From assembly GCA_050084515.1 (NCBI GenBank), contig CM114274.1, positions 42,966,001 through 43,030,000 of the forward strand: DNA of 64,000 nt, read 5' to 3'. The position numbers and the translations under genes are program-made. Of this stretch, positions 33,124 through 44,096 are shown in pieces. The stretch is from Blasia pusilla. Its lineage: Eukaryota; Marchantiophyta; Marchantiopsida; Blasiales. The notes under the pieces were generated by a model. It was not told the DNA's origin. It was given only the letters and a program-made list of their open reading frames with translations, and ran no database searches. The first letter of the stretch is position 1. Each line of letters opens with the position of its first letter.

Positions 33124-36100
33124 CCTAGCAAGTGTCGCTACGGGAGAATGACAGCAATAGTTTCCTTCCTAACAAAGAGAGCTTAGTTGATCAAAACCTA
33201 ATGCTCTTGCTAGATTGTGTTTTAGACAAAATTGTCAAGAAACCTCAGTTCAACCTAGAATATGTGCTTACAGTGAGAAACAAGCTCCAAGAGTGACCTA
33301 GAGTACGTGCTTACAACGAGAAACAAGTTCCAAAAAGGCGGGAAAGTACTGAGAGGAATTTGGAATGAGGGTTTAGAAAAAATGATATGGCATAATTTTC
33401 CAACTTGGCGATAGTTTTAATATAGCAACTATACTTTTAACTACATCAAATTATTTCTAATACTACTAGTCATAGTCTAGTTTTATTTTTACACGTCATA
33501 CTATGGATTAAATTTTAATTAAAACTAATTTACCATCAATACCACATCTTAGTTATTTTGCACTAATCTGGTAATTTTTAATGACATGTCATTAGTTAGT
33601 AATAATTACATTTAAAACATTAATTAAAAAAATAAAAAAATTATGTCATACCCTCTAGTCATTCTTAATAACTAAATAATACTAAATTATGCCACATATA
33701 ACTGTTTAGTTATATGTAGTGGTGTTTTAGTCTTATTGGACTCTAGTTGTAAGTGGCTGAGTTCTAAAAACACCATATTCCTTCTAGTGTTATGCAAGGA
33801 GTTGGCACGAGTAAGAGACACTCGGAGAGAACAAGTGGATTGATAATGATTGGTGGAGGCATGGAATTTGCGTTAGAGGCCAAAGGGGAGTCACTCTTTC
33901 AATGAGGGAGGAGAGAAGGTATTTTGACATCACTTTATGAGTATCTTATGTTGTATTGCCTCTAAATGCAGGGTTGGGTAGTTCATATTTTAGAAGACTC
34001 AATTGATTCTGTGGAATTTACAAAGTATGAGAAATTCCCATCTCTTAAGGTTCTAGATGATGTGCGGTGGGATAAAAAACTTTAGAGGAGGTTCTCCGAG
34101 ATTAGGATGTTTAAGCATCTATGGTGAGTTTCTAAAACTCTAGCTTTTATGTAGTATCTTCAATTTTGCTATTTTTGTAGAGATAATAAGTCCACATTGC
34201 GTTTATAGTGCACCATAATATGCTACATCTTGATGAATCTAAGGTGGAGGAGGAATGACAATAAAGACATATGGCCACGTTTATTGACTTGAATTTGTGT
34301 ACCTTCAAGGATTTACCCATTGGAGGAAATGACCACTTGGATTATGATTCTTCGAAGAAGGAGAAAGAGGAGTAGATAAATCTTACATAAGCCACTTAAA
34401 GGTAGAGTAAGAGGTCCTTGTTGGTTAATGCACCAAATGGATGCACATACGTGATCTATCGATAGTGGGTTTCACCATAATGGATTGGGTGGCAACAACC
34501 TTATCAAGGGAACCACTAGCCATTGACTAACATAGGCGATGGTGGTGTCCATTGGGACATCTCCAAGTGTAGGATCTCTTAAAAGTCTAGTTGGGTCTGC
34601 ATGCATGGAATATTAGGTGCGTTGTGAATAGCTAAGTCTATGGCACCTATGCTAGCAAGGACCCCAGAAGCAAGTCATGATCATGGGTTGAAGATCTTGG
34701 TGTGATCCACCAAAATTGGGACCTAGACTAACTAGTCACAAGAGTAGGAAGGGCGGAAGAACCAACCACGGGACTAACGCTAGACAAGACGCGCACGTGT
34801 CTTGTGACTAGCCGTAGGTAAGAAAAGGGCGTAGCTACTCACGGGGACAAGGGAAAAGCAAGCAAGGTTTGAGAACTTGGAGCCAAGCACCAAGTGAAAG
34901 TGAAGAGACAAGGAACATATGAGTAGTCAAGATGGGCGAGATGCCATGAGACTATATAGTCGCGAAACGCAAAGGGCGGAAATATAACCATGAGAAGCCA
35001 AATGGGAAGTGAAGATGAGTGCTAGCCATGAGAAACATGAAACGCAAGTCCAAGCTCCAATATGCTCCAATAAGCCGAGAGTTGTATATTATGCAAGATG
35101 AGGATACTTCTAAACTAGTCTTGACACATGGTGTAATGAGACTCTATGTGCAGTCTCATCCTTCTCAACATACAAATATTGATGTACTTGTACTCCAACT
35201 TGAAACATTGCAACCAAAGTAGTACTAATCCCTCAAAAAAGTTATAGTACGTATACGTACACCTCTTTTGGGATGCTGCAAGACAATTGGTGTGGTGTCC
35301 AAGGGTGTCAACGTCTCCACTCCTAGAGCACGGGGTAATTATGTCCCGGCTCACTCTAGAGCATAAGCTCGGCTTCATGCTTGCCTCACAAGCTCGTCTG
35401 CACTCCTCTGTAATCAATACTCCTCCCTCACAAAGATGAAGAAGTGTTGCCAATAGATGCAGTCATGCTTGTCATTGCATATCACTCCTCAAGAGTGTCC
35501 TCTAGAGGAATATGCTCGGCATGGATGTTCCCCTCCAATAAATCTGTAGGCAAACATAGTGGGCCACAATAAGCTACAAATGTTATGGTCGACCTTCCAA
35601 GTGAACCATCAAGTCTCCTTGCAAACTGCATAGGTAGCAGAGTGGCTCGTCCCTTACCCAACTAGAAACCTAGTCATTAGGAGGTTGTCTCCTCCTAAAA
35701 TTCAAGTGTGAACCCTCTGGGTCAAAATAAAGTAGCCCCTACCCAAACATCATAGGACTTACCTCATGTTACCACCACTCATGTTCGCACCATTGCACTA
35801 TCAATAGGATGGTCGGGTCTCATCCTCACTGCAATCTCCATGTGTGTTGGGGATGTGCCTCCCAGTGAAGTCTAAATTTGGAACACACGTGGAGTGATCT
35901 CACATTTCCGCAACCCCATCACTTCATATGCCACCTTCCCCAACATTAGGGGTTATGTGTCTAACTCAAGAAGATTACCTTATGGTCGACACAAGACTTT
36001 GGACAGACCAACTAGCTAGAATACTCCATCTTGGGGGGGATTTCCCTTCCTACCTGCTGAAGTCCTTGAACTAAGAACTAACCGAGATGTTTGTTTGCCA

Positions 36101-36344
36101 TGTTTCACGTTCGGCTAGGGGATGTAGGTTGAGGAATGAACCGATGGGCTCCATTATAGGTGAGCAACTTGGGTAGATTGGTTGAGGCTTGGGGAAGAGG
36201 CTTTATAGGAATACGATATGTACTTGGGAAGACTCGACCCGATTAGTGCTTGGCGATTTCTCAATTACCTATGGAACGCACAACCGATTGAGTCTTTGGG
36301 GCTAAACCTATGGGACTCACAAATTTGATGCGAACGTAGCTGTG
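33121..36344. other. Long intergenic stretch without a recognised gene
   Basis: AT-rich to about 33750, then mixed sequence. An 11-bp inverted repeat (CTAGTCACAAG at 34732-34742, CTTGTGACTAG at 34801-34811) encloses 58 bp. Open frames such as 35115-35453 on the minus strand have no family resemblance. The part from 35500 on could be older transposon DNA. Confidence 0.4.
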
Positions 36345-36450
36345 ATTGTCATGCGAATCCACATTGTCATACAACATACATGGCTGACATACCATACTCA
36401 CATACATACATAACATAGACAAGAGCATCCACAAACACAAGTGTACCACA
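36345..36450 (-). repeat. Gypsy LTR fragment (first 106 bp of the LTR, sense orientation)
   Basis: Matches 36821-36926 at 101 of 106 positions. It is separated from the full LTR by two bases (AC at 36451-36452). It is exactly the LTR part missing from the 5' LTR at the other end of the element. Confidence 0.88.
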
Positions 36451-36452
36451 AC

Positions 36453-36926
36453 TGAAATTTGTGACAGACCTATTGTCATGAAACACGTATAGAATCACAT
36501 ACAATCGAGCCAAACCCACTCCACAATGGGAGAATCTAGGTCGAAGCTTGCGGGAAACACCATAGCCAAGAGCTCTACTCACTACCAAGGCTAACTCCCA
36601 ACGCAACAGGCTCAACTCAAAGAACTAACTGTTCTTTGAGTGCACTCCACCTTATATCCTCCAACCTAAGAGCAGGCCCTACTGGAAAAGTAACCCTCAA
36701 CTGAGTAACCCCCAACCCTATGTATGAAATCGCATCTCTATCTAGACACTGCGGCCCTACATAAGGTATGGCCTCTACTAGCACACTATACTCTACAACA
36801 TAATCCGTATGGTCATGACAATTGTCGTGCGAATCCACATCGTCATACAACATACATCGCTGACATATCATACTCACATACATACATAACATAGACGAGA
36901 GCATCCACAAACACAAGTGTACCACA
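36453..36926 (-). repeat. Gypsy 3' LTR, 474 bp
   Basis: In sense orientation it starts TGTGGTACACTTGTG and ends AAATTTCA, so it has TG...CA ends, and a G-rich polypurine tract sits immediately before it. Positions 36453-36820 match the right LTR (44610-44977) with 18 differences, 15 of them transitions by my count. A perfect 10-bp hairpin (CTCAAAGAAC, TAACT loop, GTTCTTTGAG) lies at 36616-36640. Confidence 0.88.
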
Positions 36927-36942
36927 ACTCGCCCCCCTAACT
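36927..36942 (-). promoter_or_regulatory. Gypsy polypurine tract
   Basis: Sense sequence TTAGGGGGGCGAGT ends at the base before the LTR start TGTGGTAC. It would prime plus-strand DNA synthesis. Its position fixes the true LTR start at 36926 rather than at 36820. Confidence 0.75.
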
Positions 36943-37101
36943 GGCGGTTAGGTCCCTCTAACTCCCAGGTAGCCCTATACATCTACTATATGCTATACAC
37001 CTTCTTGGGTGCACGAATCAGAAGGCCGGGTTCTAGGTTGCCCCATCGTTAATCGCACATCTATAATCCATATCATGCAAAAATCAAGTCATCTACCCCT
37101 C

Positions 37102-38798
37102 CTAAGTACATCGAGGACAAACCCACCTTCCAGTAGGAACAACATCCATACGTGGAGTCAAACACATCATGTGCCAATCCCTAGAACATCGATCACACAC
37201 CAACATACGGGCTACGTTACCAGCAGACCCACACAACATGCACCTCAAGCTAGCACATATCATGGCTAAGCTTGGGTCAACAGTACCATCCACATTTGGA
37301 AGATGACATGGTGCACAATTACGCACATGGTCCTTCCAAACAACTCCATCACGACCCTCCAACATGAGAACTCCAGAAGCTAACACCTCGCGCACTCGTA
37401 AAATAGTGCGGCATGCCGTCACATCCAACGTTGTTGGTGCAATCTGCTGCAAATAGACATAGTCCCCCACATGGAACCTACCAATCGATGGTTGATAACC
37501 TCCATCCCGAATGGTTGCATACCGCAACGTATCCCTGTGTTGAGCAATGGCAAGATTCTCAAAGGCTGTTGGCATAACTCTCCGAAAGAGCTATGCCCGC
37601 TGAGAACACACTCTCATCCACATCTCTGGGTCATCAAGGTTCACCACCTCACTAGACTCCCGACGAATTGCTGCTGGCAAGTCTCGGCCGTATAACAGAA
37701 AATTAGTGAGAAGGAAGCCAAGGATGCTTGGCGACTGAACCTATACCCCATGGCTAACCATGGCAACTGAATATCCCAATCTCCAAGATGCCCCTTCTGT
37801 AGGCCATACTTGCCGCAATGCCCTCTTCACCGCTCGAACCACACGCTCGGCCAAACCATCCGCCTCGGATGATCTCGAGGCGTGGTCCGATGATCAATCA
37901 ACGCCTTGTCACACAAGACCGAAACTCACCCTGAAACTCTGACCTGGTCGGGTCAAGACTTCGCCGGTGGTGCACCAAAATGACTAAGCGCTCTATCAAG
38001 AAACGCATACGCCGTTCCCTCACTTGCCTTGTCCGGTAATGCCACCAACTCAATCCACTTGGAGAAGTGCTCCACCATCACCAACACATATCGATGATGT
38101 CGTACAATCAACGGTAACGGTCCCGCAAAGTCCACACTCCAACGGTAACCCAACCCCATAATAGGCAAGGGGTGTAACTGTGGTGTAGGGGTCTTGAATG
38201 ATGCCCTCACCCGGTCACAAACCATACAATCTGACACCAACAGCTGCACCTGAGTATGCATGCCACGCCACCAATACTGACCAAGGAGTAAGCTATACGT
38301 ACGCTTTATCCCAAAATGTCCCAACTCCTCATGGGCATGTCGCACAATGCGCTCTCTCTGAGCCAAATGCAGCACAACTCGTACTCTACCATCCTCCCAC
38401 ATATGGAGAATATGTGTTACCTCCAATCGATACCTCTTAGCACGTTGAAGAACACGGTCTCGCTCCTTGGCACTCACTATGCCTGGCACCCTACTGGTCC
38501 GTAGGAACTCCAACACCAACGCATCATCATGAATATCACGCTGATCTGTACCACCATCTCCAACCTTAGGATCTGAAGGCAGGCCATCTACCCTCTGACT
38601 AGAGTAAGATATCATGTGGTCCTCCATACTAGAGTCCACCCCTAACCAACATAAAAAGGCGGATGCATGCCAACCTGACACCATCTCCTCATCAACCTCG
38701 CCATGCCATCTAGCCCCAGTTGTATCCTCTTGGCTAGTACATGGGTTCATACTCAACCCATCAGCATCAAGGTTGGCAACTCCAGGTCTATGTACCAC
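37102..38798 (-). pseudogene. Gypsy integrase with C-terminal PHD finger
   Basis: A linker of about 110 residues carrying VVHRPGVANLDADGLSMNP precedes the integrase zinc domain (HAHEELGHFGIKRTYSLL, later DCMVCDR). The catalytic core starts RWSVDFAGPLP with the first aspartate. The second catalytic aspartate region is broken by a frameshift and stop near 37950. The glutamate region reads EADGLAERVVRAVKRAL near 37870 in another frame. The last open stretch (37575-37102) has FHVGDYVYLQQIAPTTLDV and VRNCAPCHL. It ends in a PHD finger of pattern C-x2-C-x11-C-x2-C-x4-H-x2-C-x14-C-x2-C (CMLCGSAG, LVCDRCSRDWHMMC, GRWVCPRC), just before the TAA-side end. PHD fingers bind histone H3 tails, so it could direct integration to a chromatin state, as chromodomains do in chromoviruses. 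Broken copy. Confidence 0.85.
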
Positions 38799-40213
38799 CT
38801 AGAAGTCATACTCTTGTAAGATAAGAGCCCATCGTGCAAGCTTCCCTTTAAGCTTGTCAGACTCCATCAACCACTTGAGCGGCTCGTGATCAGTAACAAG
38901 GGTAAACTGTGTGCCAAACAAGTAACACCTAAAGTGTGCCACAACCCACACTATTGCCAAGCACTCTCCCTCATATGAACTAAAGCGCGACTCCGCTGCA
39001 TTATTCAAACGACTTGCATAGGCCACCACAAACTCCATGTGCTCATCATCATGTTGTGTCAACATCGCTCCAAGTCCCAACCTACTCCAATCAGTGTGTA
39101 ACTAAAATGGGCGCCCTCTGATAGGTCTCCTCAAGATAGGCGCCGCCACCAACTGGGCCTTAAGCTCCACAAAAGCTCTCTCCTGATCATCTCCCCAATG
39201 CCACTCTTGATCTGATTTCAGCAATTGGTTCAAAGGCTTTGCCATAGCACTAAATCCCTTCACATACCTCCAATAGTAGTTCGCCAATCCCGTGAATGCC
39301 CGAACTCTACTCACATCTACCGGACGCGGAATAAGTGCAATAGCCTCCACCTTTGCTTGCTGAACTCCCAAACCACCTGGATAGATCACATGACCAAAAT
39401 ACTCAACATCCTCATGGAAGAACTTACACTTTCCAGGATGCAAACGTAGACCATGAGCTTTCAACCGCTCAAACACCATCTGCAAATGTATTTGATGCTC
39501 CTCCATCCTGTTACTGAACACCAAGATATCATCAATGTAACATCGAACAAAATCCAACCTTGCTAGGATCCTGTCCATCACTCTCTAAAACTCGGCAGGT
39601 GCATTCTTCAACCAAAAGGGTAAGAATTTCCATTGGTACAAACAATCCTCGCCATGAGAGTTGACACCCCAAAATGCTATCTTGGCCTTGTCACTCTCCC
39701 GAATCGGCAATTGATGGTATCCTGCCCGAAGATCCAAAGTACTGAAAATCTTTACGTGTCCCACCACATCAAAGATCTCCTCAGGTGTAGGCATGGCATA
39801 CCTATCGGCCTTGGTTTGCCGATTGATAGGACGATAATCTCCATACATCCACCTATCCGTGTAGTTGCCATGCATATCCTTTTTTGCAGGCATGACAATG
39901 GCTGATGCATACTCTCCATGCGACAACTCCACTAATCCAGCCTCCAAAAGGTCCAACGTCCTACTCTGAATCAGGTCCCTCTCCATATCACTATATTGGT
40001 AGGGACGACAGAAGATTGGCGTATCACTAGCCAAATCAATCCGTATACCGGGTTCAACCAGAGAACCCACTCCTTCATGCTAAAGGCAAAACAACTCCTA
40101 TAAGCACGTAGGAACTGTGTCAAGCGTCGTTTCTCACCTCCTGTAAGCTTGGGCCCAAGTAATGGCTCCCAAGTCTCCTCCACTGGTACACTAGAGGGGG
40201 AGGATGATGACAT
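38799..40213 (-). pseudogene. Gypsy reverse transcriptase and RNase H
   Basis: Upstream linker TWEPLLGPKLTGGEKRRLTQ then FLRAYRSCFAFSMKE; a one-base shift near 40070 leads into the RT. RT blocks seen: ASAIVMPAKKD, YGDYRPINRQTKADRYAMPT, FSTLDLRAGYHQLPI, PFWLKNAPAEF, then RCYIDDILVFS carrying the catalytic YIDD and LRLHPGKCKFF. Connection: FTGLANYYWRYVKGFSAMAKPLN. RNase H: GLGAMLTQHDD, ASRLNNAAESRFSSYEGECL and LVTDHEPLKWLM. The three open pieces 40070-39585, 39581-39102 and 39080-38799 are in the same frame and separated only by TAG stops at 39585-39587 and 39102-39104. A third TAG lies at 38799-38801. Catalytic residues are intact, so decay is recent relative to the older relics in the window. 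Confidence 0.93.
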
Positions 40214-40429
40214 TGGCTGCTACGTAACCCCCTCACAAGATGGTACACCCTTAGCTACACCATCATCTGAGCAAATAACTCCTCCACCAACATGAGCAAC
40301 CAACTCCACATGCCCAGCCATTACATCCCATTTACTCCAAGGATGCAAAATACGACTCTCCTCGCCCCCAACCAATGCCTCTACCGTCCCGGTAGCCATC
40401 GAGCTTATTACAAGGGGTGGAAGACCCAC

Positions 40430-41670
40430 AAACATAGTCCGAAGTCGACGCTGCTCGGCCATACCAAGACTCAAAATCCAAGTCAAACAATTCAGGTCCA
40501 TGGCCTGACCCAACACATGACCTCGTGAAGCCTCAGAAATGGAAGCAACCATTTGTCACACGATAGCAAATCCCATCATGACGCTTTCTCTCATCAACGT
40601 TAGGCTCCACCAACTGTCGCACATGAGAATCCCATACAAGCCCGTCACCACCTTCCCTGTATGCATGTGACGAGGGAAAACTCACAAATGTGGGTAGTGC
40701 CATCCTAGGCTGGCCCACACGGTTCACCACTGCCATGGGTGACCGATCAATAACCCTCACCACCTGAGAAAGTCGCCCAATATCCAAGATACTATCCATT
40801 GTAAGGCAAGGATCCCGCCTTTGACGCATCATATGCTCGGCGTAGAACCTCCTAGGCAACAAGTTTGTCCACCACAAGCGTGGGCGATGTGCACGTGAGC
40901 CAACTCATGTTTGCATCCAACAACACCGCTGGTCCAGTCCAAGACCGCACCTCATGAACACTCGCCATCATCCGGGTCCGAGTATCACCCAACAATGGAA
41001 CATTCTCCAGAATGTAAGCTGGAGCACGTGCCTGATGAACCTGAAGATGTCGTAACACCCGTAACATCTCCCAAAACAATCGAGACCTAAGGTCGTGTTA
41101 TCCCTCACCACGACCAGCACGTGTATGACCTTGACATGGCCATCCAGCAATCACCAAATCCACAGGACCAACCCTCTCAAGGTCCTGCGCCCCCAACAAT
41201 GCAATGTGTGACGACAAAGCACGCTGGTACCCACGAATAGTTGATGGCGGCAACAACTCAGGATATCTCCGCATCAACTGACCAATATGTCGGGATGAGA
41301 CTCTCTGGGCCGTCTCATCTCGCTCCACATACACGTATCTCCGCACAGGAATAACGGCCTGCAACACTGCAGCCAAACCACTACTAATCCCACCAAAGAG
41401 ATCTAACACACAAATGCCCTCCGGCGGATATTGCCGTACAATGGGTGTAGTATCCAATGGGGATAACCCAACTGGACCAGAAGTAGGAGTCCTCCGTGGG
41501 GCCTCCTCTTCCTCGTGAGGTATAACAGCTAAACGTTCACACAACGTGGCTGCTAGCTGAAATACAGGAGCTAAGTCAACTCCTAAAGCCATCAGCTCCG
41601 TGGCCGAAAACAATGGGGATCCCAACATTGAAGTTGCCATCCCAATCTTGTCTGCACTAGATCTTTGCAT
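40430..41670 (-). pseudogene. C5 cytosine DNA methyltransferase domain inside the gypsy element
   Basis: Motif I is VLDLFGGISSGLAAVL (from residue 88 of the open piece starting at 41670), followed by YVYVERDE (motif II). The catalytic motif IV is DLVIAGWPCQGHTRAG with the Pro-Cys at residues 178-179 (codons near 41139-41134). Motif VI is YILENVPLLGD (near 41010). VGSRAHRPRLWWTNLLP follows in a shifted frame (motif VIII-like). VVRVIDRSPMAVVN, GLVWDSHVRQLVEPN and MGFAIV (compare the ERxFGF region of DNMT3) come next. ISEASRGHVLGQAMDLNCL is motif X-like. The order and the spacing resemble DNMT3/DRM-type more than DNMT1-type enzymes, but the clade needs a tree. Lesions: TAA at 41098-41100, frameshifts near 40915 and 40585, and a TGA near 40567. 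In an intact relative it would methylate cytosine in DNA, perhaps the element's own copy. Confidence 0.9.
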
Positions 41671-43410
41671 CCGTGTCTACTACACGCGATGTAGATGCCT
41701 CAGTCCACACTGTCGGCTCAATAGGCTGCGTAGGAACCATGGATGGAGTCCTAAGCACCTCAGACAACAAGAATGATTGGGGAAGCCTAGCCTGCCTCCT
41801 AGCCTTACCCCTATGTGGGTCCAACTCCACAGTAGCACCACATGGCTCTGACGCTCGAGTGGCTCCTCTCATAACTGCAGCTGATGCCTCAACCTATGCT
41901 GCACTCGCCATATAAGAGAGATCATCCCCTCCATAAGAGGTGGAAGCCCCTGCTCCCGAACGTGATCTATGCTGGATACCAGCCATAGTAGCCAGCTTAT
42001 GCTCCAATTGCTCAATCCTGGCAGCCATAGCTGACTCTGTCGTAGTGGTAGGGGTGGCCAACGTAGGCTCTCCAACCACTTGTCCACCTCTACCACCCCT
42101 ACCACCTCGGCCTCTCGGAGCTACTCCACAACGGCCGCGGCCTGATCTCAACTCTGGATGAAGATCAAAGCAACGCTCTCGAGGATGATATGGTCTCCCG
42201 CAATGATCACACTGAGTTGGGGCCGACTGAGGCCCATCCTCCAAAGTTCGTCTCCCATCCTCTTGGGGACAAAACTTCCTAACATGATCACCTCCACATG
42301 TCCAACATGACTGTCCTTGATGCAGGGCAGCAAATGAAGGCAATGGTCTCTACGCAAGTGTCCCTCTAGGACCTGACTGAGGTCATGTGTACCCCCCACG
42401 ACTCCCACTACTATTACCACCACCACTACTATGAGACTGTGAGGTGGGCTGCTGAACACGAGAAGTAGTTGTTGTATCCCTACTGAATGCGGATGTCACC
42501 ACTCTCTCCTTCACCATGTTAAGCTCAATCTTCTCAGATAGAGCAAACACATGGATCAATGTGGGTGAATCATCACTCATAAGAGTAGCATCACGTACCC
42601 TGCGGCGCAACTCTCTGTCCAAGATCCCATACCAAAATTGGACTGCCTGAGCCTCAGTCACACCCTGGGTAACTGAAATCAAGTGTCGCATACGAGTGTA
42701 TGCCTCACGAAGACTCTCACCTGTCTTACGCTCAAATTCTTGAAGACTCCTCAACTTCTCTATCTTCACTCCCTGATAGTTCTTCTTCAACCTCTTGCAG
42801 AACTCTGCAACCGGGCTGAACGATGGTGGGGCACTAGTACCTCCACTACTACCCCCACTAGTACCTCCATGGGTACCTCCACTCCGGCTCGTACTCGTAC
42901 CACTCAACGTCGAGCTAGCTGGCATAGTAGGAGCACTACTACCAATACCACCATGGGTGATAGACACATAGCCTGGAGACCAATATTGTCTCCACGCCTC
43001 AATCTCATCAACATGGTCCTTCCTAAACTCATGGTAATCATCCATGGGTGGTCCCTCCAAGTGCTGAAACAACCCCTTCCAAGCCAAGAAGGGTGTAAAC
43101 AACGTGGCGTTTCACAACATCTGCATATCACACCACCTATCAAACTCCTGCATGAAGTCCTCCAACTCAATGGTGCCCACTGCACCCGAGTATCGTCGTG
43201 GGCCCTTCATGGCCCCATATATCCCGTCCATCTCCCAAATCAATGGAGCTGCAACACTCGATAACAACGTAGAAGACTCGGTGTTTGGAACACCCTCGTC
43301 CTCCTCTTCATCGACCGTCGGAAGTGGAAAAGGTAGCCGATACCTAAATCCACTCCATGTAAAACCACCATGTCCACACCACGGTCCCCAACCTAACTAC
43401 CCAACAGCTC
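41657..43410 (-). pseudogene. Gypsy gag with two CCHC zinc knuckles
   Basis: The capsid-like part begins around PRRYSGAVGTIELEDF (about 43190) and LFTPFLAWKGLFQHLEG. It continues with a Gly/Ser-rich insert and SPVAEFCKRLKKNYQGVKIE, LREAYTRMRHLISVTQGVTE and AVQFWYGILDRELRRRVRDA, typical of retrotransposon gag. Two knuckles follow: CWTCGGDHVRKFC (C-x2-C-x3-H-x4-C) near 42300 and CDHCGRPYHPRERC (C-x2-C-x4-H-x4-C) near 42215. An Arg/Gly-rich patch (RGRGGRGGRGG) and a short leucine-spaced helix (ARIEQLEHKLATM) come after. Gag packages the RNA in cytoplasmic particles. Interruptions in one frame: TGA near 43123, TGA at 42383-42385, TAG at 42350-42352 and TAG at 41894-41896. The frame ends at 41657, overlapping the methyltransferase frame by 14 nt. 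Confidence 0.87.
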
Positions 43411-43974
43411 CGTGATGACCAACACCGATGCCGCACCACCACCAAATTATCACCATTAAGTAACCAAGTGACGTCGATGTTGCTATACTATTCTAGCTCT
43501 ACTAGCTATGGGTGTAGTCAACCTAACCTGCCATCACCACAAGAAGCCTCCCACGGTCCACTGGTCAACACTCTAGCCTCACTACCGGTAGCACACAGGA
43601 GTAACACTACTGTGGAAATCAGCGTCAACCCTAACAATGGGCGCGCAAGCAAGAAGCAACGATGGAGGGGATCCAAACACAGGAAGTCCAACGACAATCC
43701 TCCAATCGCAAATCGAAATCAAGGTAACACAATCCACCAAACGTGGCGCCCCCTGAATCCACAAAACCCACCACACACTTCTAACGCAATAGCTACTCCG
43801 CCGCGACGTGCTAGTCGAACTTGCAGCACCTGAAAATATCACCTGCATGGAGAGGCTACACCGTACTATGCGCTAGAGGTCCATCAACCAAAAACTTGAG
43901 ATGCATAAAGTGCCTAACACCTCTCTGAACAACACCAAATGAGCTACAACAGTGTGTACACTGACATAGTTAAG
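43411..43974. other. Gypsy leader / gag N-terminal region, unassigned
   Basis: Between the recognisable gag and the 5S-like segment. Open frames on both strands show no family. It probably holds the first part of gag and untranslated leader. Confidence 0.45.
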
Positions 43975-44036
43975 AACTCAGCAGTTAAGCGTCTTCCAGG
44001 CATAATAGCCCAAAGTGGGTGACCAGTTATGCAACA
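43975..44036 (+). ncRNA. 5S rRNA-derived segment in the gypsy leader
   Basis: AGAACTCAGCAGTTAAGCGT (about 43974-43992) matches the plant 5S rRNA core AGAACTCCGCAGTTAAGCGT at 19 of 20 positions. GTGGGTGACC follows after 22 nt, where 5S has ATGGGTGACC after 23 nt. These two blocks are the A-box/intermediate element and C-box that form the internal RNA polymerase III promoter. The ends of 5S rRNA are not convincing, so this is not a working 5S gene. It lies in the leader of the gypsy element, on the strand opposite to the element's RNA. Confidence 0.7.
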
Positions 44037-44072
44037 CTCAAATCACAAATCCTGCAAAATATGCCTCACGCC

Positions 44073-44096
44073 CAAGCAAGCAAGCTTGCTTGCTTG
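44073..44096. other. 24-bp perfect palindrome in the gypsy leader
   Basis: CAAGCAAGCAAG is followed directly by its reverse complement CTTGCTTGCTTG. It lies about 510 nt inside the 5' LTR. A palindrome in a retroelement leader can serve RNA dimerization; that role is a guess here. Confidence 0.85.

Noticed and set aside
32759-33124. Open frames with Arg-Glu or Ser-Leu runs around the AG repeat
   Set aside because: They are translations of the (AG)18 microsatellite and overlap the gag relic.
36453-36820. A 368-bp LTR starting TGTCATGACC and ending ATTTCA, which also has TG...CA ends and matches the right LTR perfectly in length
   Set aside because: The polypurine tract lies 106 bp further inside, next to another TG start, and the 106-bp piece recurs beyond the LTR. 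A 474-bp LTR explains all borders; the 368-bp version leaves the extra piece unexplained.
43582-43848. Separate minus-strand gene upstream of gag in the gypsy element
   Set aside because: No motif, and it lies where the gag N-terminus and leader are expected.
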